Assembly (NCBI GenBank): GCA_025455595.1 | Contig: JALOMD010000006.1 | Span: 1-16,294 of the forward strand | Reading direction: 5' to 3' | DNA: 16,294 nt | From: Cytophagales bacterium | GTDB lineage: Bacteria; Bacteroidota; Bacteroidia; Cytophagales; 172606-1 | Shown here: one piece after another, positions 7,425-14,906 of the stretch | How positions within the stretch are numbered: position 1 is the first letter of the stretch | Layout of the letters: each line of letters begins with the position of its first letter | Made by a program: the position numbers and the translations under genes | The notes under the pieces: generated by a model | What the model was told of the DNA's origin: nothing | Databases searched by the model: none | Seen by the model: only the letters and a program-made list of their open reading frames with translations

Positions 7425-8786
7425 TCAGACGGATCGGCTGAACACCGGCCCGGTGGCTTGCCGTTGCCAATACCGTTCATCCAGTTGCATGGCGATGTTG
7501 CGCACGAACGGACGGCCCGTTTCAGTGACGCGGATGCGGCGGCTGTCGAGTTCCACCAGTCCGTCGGCGGCCAGCGGTTGCAGCCGCACCAGCGCATCGC
7601 GCAGGACGGCGGGTGTGGGTTCGTCCCACGCGGTTTCGTGGCGGCACATCAGGCTCAGGATGTGTCGGCGGATGAGCCGATCCTCATCGTCAAGCAAATG
7701 GCCTTTGGTGAGCGGCAACTGGCCTTCGTTCACGGCCTCCATGTACGGTTCCACTTCCTTGATGTTCTGCGCAAACGCATCCCAAGTGTCCGAAATGCTC
7801 GATGCCCCCAAGCCCACCAGCAGCTCGGTGTGGCGCGTGGTGTAGCCCATGAAATTGCGGTGCAGCGTGCCAGCGGTGTAGGCCGTACACAACTCGTCGT
7901 CTGGCAAGGCGAAGTGATCCATGCCGATTTCCACGTAACCGGCTTCCAGCAGCCGGTCGCGGCCCAGTTCGTAGAGGCGGCGTTTTTCGGCGGCGGCGGG
8001 CAGGTCGGCTTCGGTGTAGCGGCGTTGGGCCGGGCTTTTCCAAGGCACGTGGGCGTAGCTGTAGAAGGCAATCCGTTCGGGCCGCAGTTCGCGCACCCGT
8101 CCGATGGTCATTTGCACGCTTTCGGCGGTTTGCAGCGGCAGGCCGTAAATGATGTCGGCGTTGACGGACTCGTAACCGACGGCGCGGGCTTCGTCGAAGG
8201 TGCGTTTGGTTTGCTCGAACGTTTGCGGCCGGTTGATGACGTGCTGCACACGCGGGTCGAAATCCTGCACGCCCACGCTGAGTCGCCGGAAGCCGAGGTC
8301 ATGTAACGCCTCCAACTGGTCGCGGCGGGTGTAGTTGGGATGCACTTCGAGGCTCAGCGCGGCGTTGGGCATCACGTCAACGGTTTCGAGCAACGACCCA
8401 ACGAGCCAACGCAGGTTTTCCGCCGAGAAAAACGTGGGTGTGCCACCGCCAAGGTGCATTTCGGCCAAGCGCGGCCGCCGCCCGAAAACGGCGCGGTACA
8501 GTTCCCACTCGCGCAGCAACGCCTTAATGTACGGCTGCTCCACGCCGTGGTTGGTGGTGATGCGTTTGTTACAGCCGCAATACGTGCAGAGTTTCTCGCA
8601 ATATGGCAAATGCAGGTAGAGGCTCAGCCCGGCCGCTTGGCTGCGGTCGAAGGTGTGGCGCAGGGAGGTTTGCCAGTCGGCGGCCGTAAGGTTGTCTTGC
8701 CAGTACGGCACCGTCGGGTAGCTGGTGTAGCGGGGACTGGGAACGTCGTATTTCCCAATCAGGGTGCGGATGTCAGGTGAGTGCAT
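7425..8786 (-). CDS. hemN: Oxygen-independent coproporphyrinogen III oxidase HemN
   Basis: A 453-residue radical-SAM enzyme that decarboxylates coproporphyrinogen III to protoporphyrinogen IX without oxygen. The family N-terminus is clear: KYDVPSPRYTSYPTVPYW (12-29). The iron-sulfur motif CEKLCTYCGC gives C63, C67, C70 and C72, the CxxxCxxCxC of true HemN rather than the HemW/YggW relatives. GGGTP (113-117) is the SAM-binding motif, and VGVQDFDPRVQHVINRPQ (171-188) is typical of HemN. Length agrees with the family (about 455). ATG 8786 fits the family start. A TAATTTTGC element 28-36 nt upstream may be its -7 box. Together with HemJ it implies heme synthesis that can run anaerobically. Confidence 0.95.
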   Translation of the reverse strand: MHSPDIRTLIGKYDVPSPRYTSYPTVPYWQDNLTAADWQTSLRHTFDRSQAAGLSLYLHLPYCEKLCTYCGCNKRITTNHGVEQPYIKALLREWELYRAVFGRRPRLAEMHLGGGTPTFFSAENLRWLVGSLLETVDVMPNAALSLEVHPNYTRRDQLEALHDLGFRRLSVGVQDFDPRVQHVINRPQTFEQTKRTFDEARAVGYESVNADIIYGLPLQTAESVQMTIGRVRELRPERIAFYSYAHVPWKSPAQRRYTEADLPAAAEKRRLYELGRDRLLEAGYVEIGMDHFALPDDELCTAYTAGTLHRNFMGYTTRHTELLVGLGASSISDTWDAFAQNIKEVEPYMEAVNEGQLPLTKGHLLDDEDRLIRRHILSLMCRHETAWDEPTPAVLRDALVRLQPLAADGLVELDSRRIRVTETGRPFVRNIAMQLDERYWQRQATGPVFSRSV

Positions 8787-8813
8787 GGCTGCTTTTCAAG
8801 GCTTGGTTTACAG

Positions 8814-8845
8814 GCAAAATTACCCTGCGGCCGCCTGCCGAAAGA
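8814..8845 (-). promoter_or_regulatory. Possible hemN promoter
   Basis: Read on the minus strand, TAATTTTGC (8822 down to 8814) matches the -7 TAnnTTTGY consensus exactly and lies 28 nt before the hemN ATG. The -33 region has only TTTC-like bases around 8840-8845, not TTTG, so the site is half convincing. Confidence 0.45.
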
Positions 8846-8905
8846 TGAGCCATGTCAGCGGAACAAATGATGAATGATACGATTTTCGGAATGGCGGGTC
8901 AATTG

Positions 8906-8934
8906 GCGTTTTGGGCAAAAAATGCCCAAAACGC
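8906..8934. repeat. Palindrome in divergent gap upstream of hemN and J-like genes
   Basis: GCGTTTTGGGCA (8906-8917) and TGCCCAAAACGC (8923-8934) form a perfect 12-bp stem with a 5-nt loop, followed by TTTT. Both neighbouring genes point away from it, so a terminator role is not expected here. Confidence 0.85.
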
Positions 8935-8984
8935 TTTTCGCTTTTAGTTAAGCAGTCGAGCAAAAGTTTTCGGGGCTTTGCGCT

Positions 8985-9108
8985 TGGGATTACAAATCCG
9001 AGACAGTCGGGTTCGGGATTGCAAATCCCGAACAGCGGATTGGCTTCGCCGAACTTTGTTTGCCAATCCCGAACAGCACGCGGGTTTTGGGCATTTTTTG
9101 CCCAAAAC
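8985..9108. repeat. Cluster of hairpins in the hemN / J-like divergent gap
   Basis: Consecutive short inverted repeats lie here: GGATT/AATCC near 8986-8999; a perfect 10-bp stem GTTCGGGATT (9011-9020) with AATCCCGAAC (9024-9033); GGATTGGC (9037-9044) with GCCAATCC (9062-9069), whose loop carries CTTCGCCGAACT; and the common palindrome (9084-9108). The 482-bp gap 8787-9268 also contains another palindrome (8906-8934) and no gene that I can support. Confidence 0.6.
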
Positions 9109-9212
9109 GATTTTTGCCTTCCGTTGGAAGACTATCCTCTTGATGTTCTTTGCTTGGGCCGATCAACTTTGGCGAATGTATTACATCGCATTGTATTCGT
9201 CAATATAAGCCC

Positions 9213-9242
9213 TCTGGTCTGTCGCGCAGTGTTTATTTTTGT
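9213..9242 (+). promoter_or_regulatory. Possible promoter of first J-like gene
   Basis: TATTTTTGT at 9234-9242 fits the -7 TAnnTTTGY consensus and is 27 bp before the ATG at 9269. A weak TCTG at 9213-9216 is the nearest -33 candidate (17-bp spacer), so confidence is moderate. Confidence 0.42.
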
Positions 9243-9268
9243 CTGTTTTACCTTCATGCGTGCAGCCA

Positions 9269-10216
9269 ATGTCTCTCACGGATTTTTATGTTTCGCCGTT
9301 CCGCCTGCTTGATGTTTCATCATTGGCCAGCGACGGCGGACTGACAGACAAAAAAGACTTGTCCAAAACCAAGAAAAAACTACTCGCCGAAATAGAACTG
9401 AGCGATACGCAAACCGTCCGAGTGGGCAGTAACCAGTTCAGTAAAAACGACATCCTGCAGTTTTTCGACACCATAGAGGATATTGACAATTTGACCTATC
9501 ATCAGGCCATTTATCAGGACAAGGCTTTGCTCGACTTTCTGGAAAACGGCAACCTTGACCCGAAATCGCATTTTTCCAATAGCACACTATACCAAGACGC
9601 TGATTTCGGCAGGTTTTTGTCGCCCTATTTCGCAAAGTCGTTAGGGTTTCTGTTCCAGAAAAGTGTTCGAAGAAAAACCGTTCATGCCACCGACTATTTG
9701 GTATGCAAAAATCTGTTTGAAAACGCAGAAAAAATGCATTCCGACACTTTGGAACAAGCCTATGTTGATGTGACGCAACATTTGGCGAAGCGGATAACAA
9801 AACTGCGAGCCATCCACCAAGACACGAAAGAGAAAGCCTCTGTGGGCGATTGCAAACAAGAAGTTCTGGATGCCTGTAGTTTCTATCTGATTTGCACGCT
9901 GAACGCACTACCCAACTACTTTTTGAGTCTGCGCGACGATTACGGAAGGGCACTGCTGAACATTGCCGCCGAAACATGGAACAAAGGCATAGACAAGCCG
10001 TTGGGTCGCTCTGTTACACACAGTCTGGCTGATTTGGATTGTAGTCCCGATGTCAAAGAGGTAATCCTCAAAAACAACAATGTGATGGGCCGAACCGTTG
10101 CCGAAAAAGTAGCAAAGGAAACGTCCGGCGGCTTGTCAACCGGCCGCGTTGTTGTTATTTTCATTATCCTCATCAAATTGCTGCTGTTTCTTATTTCCTT
10201 CGTTTCCAAGACATAG
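9269..10216 (+). CDS. Tail-anchored J-domain-like protein, paralog A
   Basis: A 315-residue protein of a family I do not recognise by name. The first 85 residues can be laid on a J-domain: helix I SPFRLLDV (9-16), a basic helix II KKDLSKTKKKLLAEIEL (28-44), a loop, helix III KNDILQFFDTIED (59-71) and helix IV NLTYHQAIYQD (74-84). The HPD tripeptide needed to stimulate Hsp70 ATPase is absent; the loop reads SDTQTVRVGSN. The middle (about 100-270) is helical with FLSPYFAKSLG, FENAEKMH and DDYGRALLNIAAETWN. A hydrophobic C-terminus (about 293-313) preceded by Arg looks like a tail anchor with a cytoplasmic N-terminal body. ATG 9269 was chosen over an upstream in-frame start (9239) because the paralog begins at the same residue. 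Residues 1-120 are 83/120 identical to paralog B by hand count. Base composition is lower in G+C than hemN. Confidence 0.8.
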   Translation: MSLTDFYVSPFRLLDVSSLASDGGLTDKKDLSKTKKKLLAEIELSDTQTVRVGSNQFSKNDILQFFDTIEDIDNLTYHQAIYQDKALLDFLENGNLDPKSHFSNSTLYQDADFGRFLSPYFAKSLGFLFQKSVRRKTVHATDYLVCKNLFENAEKMHSDTLEQAYVDVTQHLAKRITKLRAIHQDTKEKASVGDCKQEVLDACSFYLICTLNALPNYFLSLRDDYGRALLNIAAETWNKGIDKPLGRSVTHSLADLDCSPDVKEVILKNNNVMGRTVAEKVAKETSGGLSTGRVVVIFIILIKLLLFLISFVSKT

Positions 10217-10235
10217 CAGGATTATCTATTCTGTC

Positions 10236-10264
10236 GCGTTTTGGGCATTTTTTGCTCAAAACGC
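10236..10264. repeat. Palindrome copy between paralogs A and B
   Basis: GCGTTTTGGGCA (10236-10247), five T residues, then TGCTCAAAACGC (10253-10264), followed by TTTT. There is a single G:T-type mismatch in the stem. It lies 20 bp after the stop of paralog A, and could terminate or attenuate transcription into paralog B. Confidence 0.75.
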
Positions 10265-10333
10265 TTTTCAATCTGTGAACAAACCGCTGATAATTATTCC
10301 ATTGACAAATTAACCGGTTCACTTATCTTCACA

Positions 10334-11245
10334 ATGTCCACAACGGATTTTTACGTTTCGCCGTTCCGCCTGCTGGGGGTGGATTCCCTGTCCGGCGACA
10401 GTGGTTTGGCCGACAAAAAAGACCTGACCAAAGCCAAGAAAAGGCTGCTCGCCGAATTGGAATTGAGCGAAACGCAAACACTGCGCGTCGGTGCCAACGA
10501 GTTCAACAAAAACGACGTGCTTCGTTTTTTCGACTCGGTGCAAGACACTGACAACTTGGAATATCACCAAGCCATTTACCAAGACAGTGCCTTGCTGGGT
10601 TTCTTGGAAAACGGCAAGCTTGGCGCAAGGGAACATTTCGCACAGAATCCACTGTACCAAAGCACTGATTTTGCCAGGTTTTTGTCGCCGTATTTCGCCA
10701 AATCGCTGGGGGTTTTGTTCGGAGAAAGCCTACAGGCGAGAGACCACGCCACTTGCAGGAATGCCTTTGAAAACGCCGAGAAAATGCATCCCTACATGCT
10801 GGAAGATGCCTATTTGGGTGTGTTGCAGCAGTTGACAAAACGCAAGGCAAAACTACAGTCTGTTTACCAATACATTAAAAGCAATGGGTCTGTAGCCGAC
10901 TACAAACAAGAATTGCTTGATGCCTGTAATTTCTATTTCATTTGCATGCTGAACGCCCTTCCCTTCTATTTCCACAGCTTCCGCGACGATTACGGAAGGA
11001 ATCTGTTAAACATCGCTGCCGAATTGTGGAACGGTGATATTAACAAACAGTTGGGGCGTTCCATTACGCACAGTCTGGTTGATTTGAACTGTGGCGATGA
11101 GATCGGGCAAATCATCCGCAGCAACAGTGCCATGATGAGTCAGTCTGTCACCCGAGAAGACACGGAAGACGGCGGCATTCCCATCGGGCGTATCGTTTTC
11201 ATCATCATTATCATCATCAAAATACTGTTGGCACTGGCACACTGA
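10334..11245 (+). CDS. Tail-anchored J-domain-like protein, paralog B
   Basis: A 303-residue tandem paralog of the preceding gene, aligned from MSTTDFYVSPFRLLGV onward. The J-like pattern is slightly clearer here: FRLLGV (11-16) as helix I, KKDLTKAKKRLLAELEL (28-44) as a basic helix II, NKNDVLRFFDSVQD (58-71) as helix III, and YHQAIYQD (77-84) as helix IV. HPD is again missing (loop SETQTLRVGAN). Segments conserved with paralog A include KKDL, YHQAIYQD, FLENG, RFLSPYFAKSLG, FENAEKMH, LNALP, DDYGR.LLNIAAE.WN and LGRS.THSL. The C-terminus from about residue 284 (IGRIVFIIIIIIKILLALAH) is a single membrane anchor ending the protein. ATG 10334 matches the start of paralog A; an in-frame start at 10241 would add sequence made of the palindrome. 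No good promoter was found before it, so it may rely on read-through from paralog A. Confidence 0.8.
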   Translation: MSTTDFYVSPFRLLGVDSLSGDSGLADKKDLTKAKKRLLAELELSETQTLRVGANEFNKNDVLRFFDSVQDTDNLEYHQAIYQDSALLGFLENGKLGAREHFAQNPLYQSTDFARFLSPYFAKSLGVLFGESLQARDHATCRNAFENAEKMHPYMLEDAYLGVLQQLTKRKAKLQSVYQYIKSNGSVADYKQELLDACNFYFICMLNALPFYFHSFRDDYGRNLLNIAAELWNGDINKQLGRSITHSLVDLNCGDEIGQIIRSNSAMMSQSVTREDTEDGGIPIGRIVFIIIIIIKILLALAH

Positions 11246-11388
11246 CCAATCCTCCGACTGAATCAATTCTTGCGTCTTTGGTCTTGAATAAAGACATTGA
11301 TTGTCAATAACCTGAACCTTCTCCAATACGCACGGTTTGTTTTGGTGTATGTCTTGCAACTGACTGTACAAACCAGTTTTTTTCTTTT

Positions 11389-11447
11389 TTGCCCAAAACG
11401 CAACAAGCCGGAGCAGTCGCTGCTCCGGCTTGTTGCGTTTTGGGCAA
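11389..11447. terminator. Perfect 28-bp hairpin between convergent genes
   Basis: The two arms (11389-11416 and 11420-11447) are exactly complementary around a TCG loop. The outer part is GCCCAAAACGC / GCGTTTTGGGC; the inner part is AACAAGCCGGAGCAG and its complement. Seven T residues and a further T-rich run precede the left arm (A-tract on the minus strand). It sits between the convergent J-like and Hsp70 genes, so a bidirectional terminator is the simple reading. A second hairpin (TTCTGTAGA 11449-11457 with TCTACAGAA 11468-11476) and a standard palindrome (11485-11513) follow. The 308-bp gap 11246-11553 holds nothing else that I see. Confidence 0.8.
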
Positions 11448-11484
11448 TTTCTGTAGAATTTTGTTTCTCTACAGAAGTAAAAAG

Positions 11485-11513
11485 GCGTTTTGGGCAAAAT
11501 CTGCCCAAAACGC
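11485..11513. repeat. Palindrome downstream of the Hsp70 gene
   Basis: GCGTTTTGGGCA (11485-11496) and TGCCCAAAACGC (11502-11513) form a perfect 12-bp stem 41 bp past the Hsp70 stop codon. Confidence 0.85.
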
Positions 11514-11553
11514 TTACAAACTGCCAACTGCTACCGCCACCGCCCACTTATTT

Positions 11554-14052
11554 TTACCCGATGCCCGTCCCCCTGATTCTGTCTTGGGCCTTTTGTTTGT
11601 CAGGTATCAGGTTTGACAGAGACGCAAGGGCCACGTACAGTTCGTTGTAGTTCTGTCTTTCCAATGCCTTTTCGCCCATTTCTATGAATTGCTTTGCCTT
11701 TGTCCGGTCAGTGAATTCGTCTGACGGGCGGTTGGCGTACCAGTGAAAAGCGGCGATTATCGTGTGTGGGTCGTGCTGGCGGATTTCCCAGGCCAGTTTC
11801 GTCAAGTCTTGGATTTTCTTTTTAATCAACGGCGCACTGTTGGTGCTCAGGAAACTTTTCTCGTTGGCGGTTATTTGCTCAAAACGCACCCGTCTGGCTT
11901 CGTCATTGGCTTTGTTGATCCAATACTCACAGTCGGTCTTTTCAACGAAATACTCTTCTTTCATGGCGGCAAGGCGGTGGTCTTTGCCTGCGTTGTCCAA
12001 CCTGGCGGCCAACTTGCGTTTTTTCTCTTCGAGTTGGTATTTCTCGTCCGTTACGTCGTCGGTCGAAAACTCGGACAGACGATTGTAAATCGCCTCCAGA
12101 TCAGTCCTGATTTGCTGCAATTGCGCCGCCGACTCGTAATTTTCGTCAGACTCGGCTTTTTGCAACTCCTGGCGGGCGTTGCGCAGCAGTTCCTTTACTT
12201 CTTCCTTCAGTTTGCCGAGGTTCACGCTTCTGTTCGACGGGCTGAAAACGTCTGTAAATTCCTGATCATTCAACAGCAAGACCGCCGTAATCGTCAAGTC
12301 GCGTGACTCGCTTATTTGAACCGTGATTTCAATATCCGAGCCTTTGATAAGGTCTGTTTGCATATCCGAACCTTTGATTTCAATGGCTCCGATAGATACA
12401 TTGGACGACGGCAAGGCGTATCGGTTGCCTTCCAGAATATTGACAATCAACGCATCGTCGCTTTTTTGCGACATGGTTCTGGTGATTTCCTTGATGAACG
12501 TTTTGCGCAACGGCAAAATGGCGTTTTTCTCGAACAGCAGTTCCAGCTTGGTGGTGTTGTTCTCGAAATCGTCCACTTCTATGCAGATGTCGTTCGGGAG
12601 CGGCTGCCCGTATATGCTGAATTTTCCTTGCGAAATCTGTATGGGTTCAATGAAAACAGGCAATGGGTTCTTCTGGCTGTCATAGACCTTCATTGAGAAA
12701 ATGTTGTGCATGTTAGGCAGCAGCGACAGCGACTCGCTGATCCGGTCTTTGAGTACTTTCACACCCGAATCGTATCCGCCATCTTCACGCGTGATTCGGT
12801 AGAACAGGCCCTCCAACTCACCGGAGACGGCGGCTGTGAAATATTCTTCTGTTTCGCGGCTGGTTTTCTGATAGGCCATTTTCACCCGAATGCCCCGGCT
12901 GTCTTCTTCTGTTGCTCGCAGGCCGGTCTGGTCAGGCTTTATGTTCTTGGTCTTGGTGCCCGCGTAGTAGGCCGCCCCGATGCCAACGGCCGTCGTGGGG
13001 TCAACGCTACAGTTCACGGACAGTCCCAACTGTGCCGTGATGGTGTTGCGCACCGCCGGAATGTACGTGCTGCCGCCAATCATAATCACTTGGTTCAAGT
13101 CGGCGGGCGACAGACTGTTGCGTTCCAGTATGCGGCGCACCAGATCAATCGAATAGTCGATTTTTTCCTGTATGCACGCTTCGAATTCCGCCCGGCTGAT
13201 GGTCAGGAACACTTCGTGCTCTTCGTCGTTGTCGTCTGTGATTTCAAACTCAATGTCTGCCTGCGCCGCCGACGACAGCATGATTTTCACTTCCTCTATT
13301 TTATGCAGCAGAATGTAATAGAGTTTGTTGTATTTGCCCGTGGCACTGCGAAACTCGTGCAACAGATTTTGGAACGAGCCGGTTTTTTCCAAGTGCGGCA
13401 CCACTATTTTTTCCAGCACCAAGAAATCGAAGTCCATGCCGCCCAAGAAGTTGTCGCCCTCGTGGTCTATTACTTTCATCTCGTCCTCGTCAATGCGAAT
13501 CAGGGCTACGTCAAAGGTGCCGCCGCCCAAATCGTACGCCAGCCACTGTCCTTTCAGTTCGTGCCCGTCGTTTTTGTTGGCAAAAGCCAGGCTGGCTGCA
13601 ATCGGCTCCTGCAACAACACCACTTCTTTGAAACCCGCTTCGTAGCCGGCCTTTTTGGTGGCGTTCGATTGTATGGTGTCAAATGAAGCCGGGATGGTAA
13701 TGACAACCGAATCGGGAATTTCGCCAGTATAGATGAAGCTTTTCAGTTCCTGCAACACCAACGTCGAAAAATAGACGGGGCTTTTGTGTTGGCCTGTGCT
13801 TTTGACAAACATTTCCTCGGAAGTGCCCATTTTCCGCTTGAAACAAGAAAACACATTTTCGGGGTCTTTCTCGACGTATTCTTTCGCCTTGTCGCCGATG
13901 ATGATGCGTTCTTTCCGAAAGGCCACTACCGACGGCAGTGTTTCTTTCAAACTGATGGGGTTTTTGAACACTTCCACTTTGCCGTCGCGGATGGTGGCTA
14001 TCAGAGAATTGGTCGTGCCCAAGTCTATACCGAAATTGATTGTAGCTGACAT
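11554..14052 (-). CDS. Divergent Hsp70-family chaperone with extra insert and long C-terminal tail
   Basis: An 832-residue Hsp70. The ATPase domain (1-365) has every phosphate and adenosine motif: GIDLGTTNS (8-16), VITIPASFD (117-125), EPIAASLAF (149-157), AYDLGGGTFD (172-181), GDNFLGGMDFD (199-209), IMIGGSTYIP (323-332) and DPTTAVGIGAA (351-361), so it should bind and hydrolyse ATP. The usual hydrophobic VLLLD-type linker is not visible. Instead about 125 residues (about 375-500, with FYRITREDGGYDSG and FSMKVYD) precede a region resembling the substrate-binding beta domain (about 500-590; KNAILPLRKTFIKEITRTMSQ, VNILEGNRYAL). Residues 608-690 are strongly coiled-coil, and a helical tail runs to the end. 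DnaK is about 640 residues, so this is not the housekeeping copy. It lies downstream of the GrpE-like gene and convergent with the J-like genes. Confidence 0.92.
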   Translation of the reverse strand: MSATINFGIDLGTTNSLIATIRDGKVEVFKNPISLKETLPSVVAFRKERIIIGDKAKEYVEKDPENVFSCFKRKMGTSEEMFVKSTGQHKSPVYFSTLVLQELKSFIYTGEIPDSVVITIPASFDTIQSNATKKAGYEAGFKEVVLLQEPIAASLAFANKNDGHELKGQWLAYDLGGGTFDVALIRIDEDEMKVIDHEGDNFLGGMDFDFLVLEKIVVPHLEKTGSFQNLLHEFRSATGKYNKLYYILLHKIEEVKIMLSSAAQADIEFEITDDNDEEHEVFLTISRAEFEACIQEKIDYSIDLVRRILERNSLSPADLNQVIMIGGSTYIPAVRNTITAQLGLSVNCSVDPTTAVGIGAAYYAGTKTKNIKPDQTGLRATEEDSRGIRVKMAYQKTSRETEEYFTAAVSGELEGLFYRITREDGGYDSGVKVLKDRISESLSLLPNMHNIFSMKVYDSQKNPLPVFIEPIQISQGKFSIYGQPLPNDICIEVDDFENNTTKLELLFEKNAILPLRKTFIKEITRTMSQKSDDALIVNILEGNRYALPSSNVSIGAIEIKGSDMQTDLIKGSDIEITVQISESRDLTITAVLLLNDQEFTDVFSPSNRSVNLGKLKEEVKELLRNARQELQKAESDENYESAAQLQQIRTDLEAIYNRLSEFSTDDVTDEKYQLEEKKRKLAARLDNAGKDHRLAAMKEEYFVEKTDCEYWINKANDEARRVRFEQITANEKSFLSTNSAPLIKKKIQDLTKLAWEIRQHDPHTIIAAFHWYANRPSDEFTDRTKAKQFIEMGEKALERQNYNELYVALASLSNLIPDKQKAQDRIRGTGIG

Positions 14053-14490
14053 GAAATAATGTTGAATACTGAATGTTGAACGCTGAATAACGAATGGTTA
14101 AAAAACTACTTGTGGACTTGTTTTGGGTGTTTCCGCTCCTGACCACGCCAAGTCGTGGCAGGCAGGTCGGGACAGGCAGTTGCGAGATTCTTCGATTTTT
14201 GCTCAAAACGCTGCTTGGTTTTTGGTCGTTTCCGACTCTGTGGGTGCGGCCCTGACGTTGCGTTGTCAATCGGGCCGCTCCTACGGAGCTTCTTCTGTGA
14301 CTTTTCTGTATTTCTACAGACGGTTCGCATCCACGGGGCTTTTGCGTTTTGAGCAATTTTTGCTTAAAACGATTGTATAAAGCCGACTTCGGCACGGAAA
14401 ACCATCTTGCGTATTTGAGGGGTCATCAACGAGTAGATAACCAGTACATTTACTCAAGACTAAAGACACAAGACTCATGACCGTTTGTTG
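14053..14490. other. 438-bp gap between Hsp70 and GrpE-like genes
   Basis: Next to the Hsp70 start is a low-complexity run (14062-14097) built on GTTGAATACTGAAT-type units. Then come hairpins: CCACG/CGTGG near 14141-14158, and a stem at 14246-14278 (GCGGCCC and TGAC pairing with GTCA and GGGCCGC, with a 3-nt bulge). There is a half palindrome at 14197-14211 and a full degenerate one at 14344-14371. No gene is supported. The size and structure of the gap suggest that the two genes may be transcribed separately. Confidence 0.55.
14344..14371. repeat. Degenerate palindrome between GrpE-like and Hsp70 genes
   Basis: CGTTTTGAGCAA with TTGCTTAAAACG; one wobble in the stem. It lies downstream of the GrpE-like stop codon. 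Confidence 0.65.
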
Positions 14491-14817
14491 TTATTTCCAA
14501 GATTCCACAACGACAACGCCTTTCTGTACGATTCTGTTGCCCACTGTGCTTTTCTCAAAAATCACCGGCTTGATCACACTGGTGATTTTCAAGTCGTCGG
14601 TGGCCGTTCCTGCGATGGTTGCCTCGCAGTCGGTGCGGGTTTCGTTGTAGCTTTCGCCCATCGGATTGTAAATGTACAGGCCGATCTCCTCGAACGTGTT
14701 CTTGATGCGGTCTATGTTGCGCTGAATGGACGCGTTTTCAGGCTTTCCGTTTACCTTCTTTTCGATTTCAAACAACTGATTGATAATCTTGGCGTGCTGC
14801 GAACTGAAATCTGTCAT
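14491..14817 (-). CDS. Miniature GrpE-like protein (putative nucleotide exchange factor)
   Basis: A 108-residue protein. Residues 1-45 are helical and charged (KIINQLFEIEKKVNG, IQRNIDRIKNTFEEIG). Residues 46-108 follow the GrpE C-terminal beta-wing pattern: IGLYIYNPMGESYNE resembles the G-V-x-x-x-x-P-x-G-E-x-x-(D/N) stretch, and GNRIVQKGVVVVESWK (93-108) resembles the family's closing G-R-x-(I/L)-R-x-A-M-V-x-V-A. GrpE proteins release ADP from Hsp70. Typical GrpE is about 150-250 residues with a long helical dimer stalk, so this copy lacks most of the stalk. ATG 14817 was chosen over an in-frame TTG 11 codons upstream. It precedes the Hsp70 gene on the same strand, as grpE often precedes dnaK. 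The GrpE assignment is by eye and not certain. Confidence 0.6.
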   Translation of the reverse strand: MTDFSSQHAKIINQLFEIEKKVNGKPENASIQRNIDRIKNTFEEIGLYIYNPMGESYNETRTDCEATIAGTATDDLKITSVIKPVIFEKSTVGNRIVQKGVVVVESWK

Positions 14818-14871
14818 AGAAAAAGCATTGTTGATTGATTGCAAAAACAAATTGTCTCTATTTAATCTTTG

Positions 14872-14900
14872 GCGTTTTAGGCAAAAAATGGCTGAAACGT
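14872..14900. repeat. Degenerate palindrome upstream of the GrpE-like gene
   Basis: GCGTTTTAGGCA, five A residues, then TGGCTGAAACGT; several mismatches relative to the consensus. It lies 55 bp before the GrpE-like ATG. Confidence 0.55.
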
Positions 14901-14906
14901 CTATTT

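Noticed and set aside
7341..8306. Long plus-strand ORF (321 codons)
   Set aside because: It lies antisense to hemN, whose iron-sulfur and SAM motifs are unambiguous; its Gln/His/Val-rich composition is typical of a GC-rich antisense frame.
2991..8786. HemJ and HemN as a heme operon
   Set aside because: They are about 4 kb apart on opposite strands with unrelated genes between.
10302..10331. TTG - 19 bp - TATCTTCA as promoter of paralog B
   Set aside because: The -7 match is poor and transcription would start at or after the ATG.
11389..11513. CRISPR-like alternation of repeats and spacers
   Set aside because: The units are inverted hairpins rather than direct repeats of constant length, and there are no regular spacers or cas genes.
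12706..13686. Long plus-strand ORF (326 codons)
   Set aside because: Antisense to the Hsp70 ATPase domain; no motif of its own.
14246..14278. Structured stem as a small RNA or riboswitch
   Set aside because: A single bulged hairpin in a gap full of palindromes; no promoter or known aptamer core seen.
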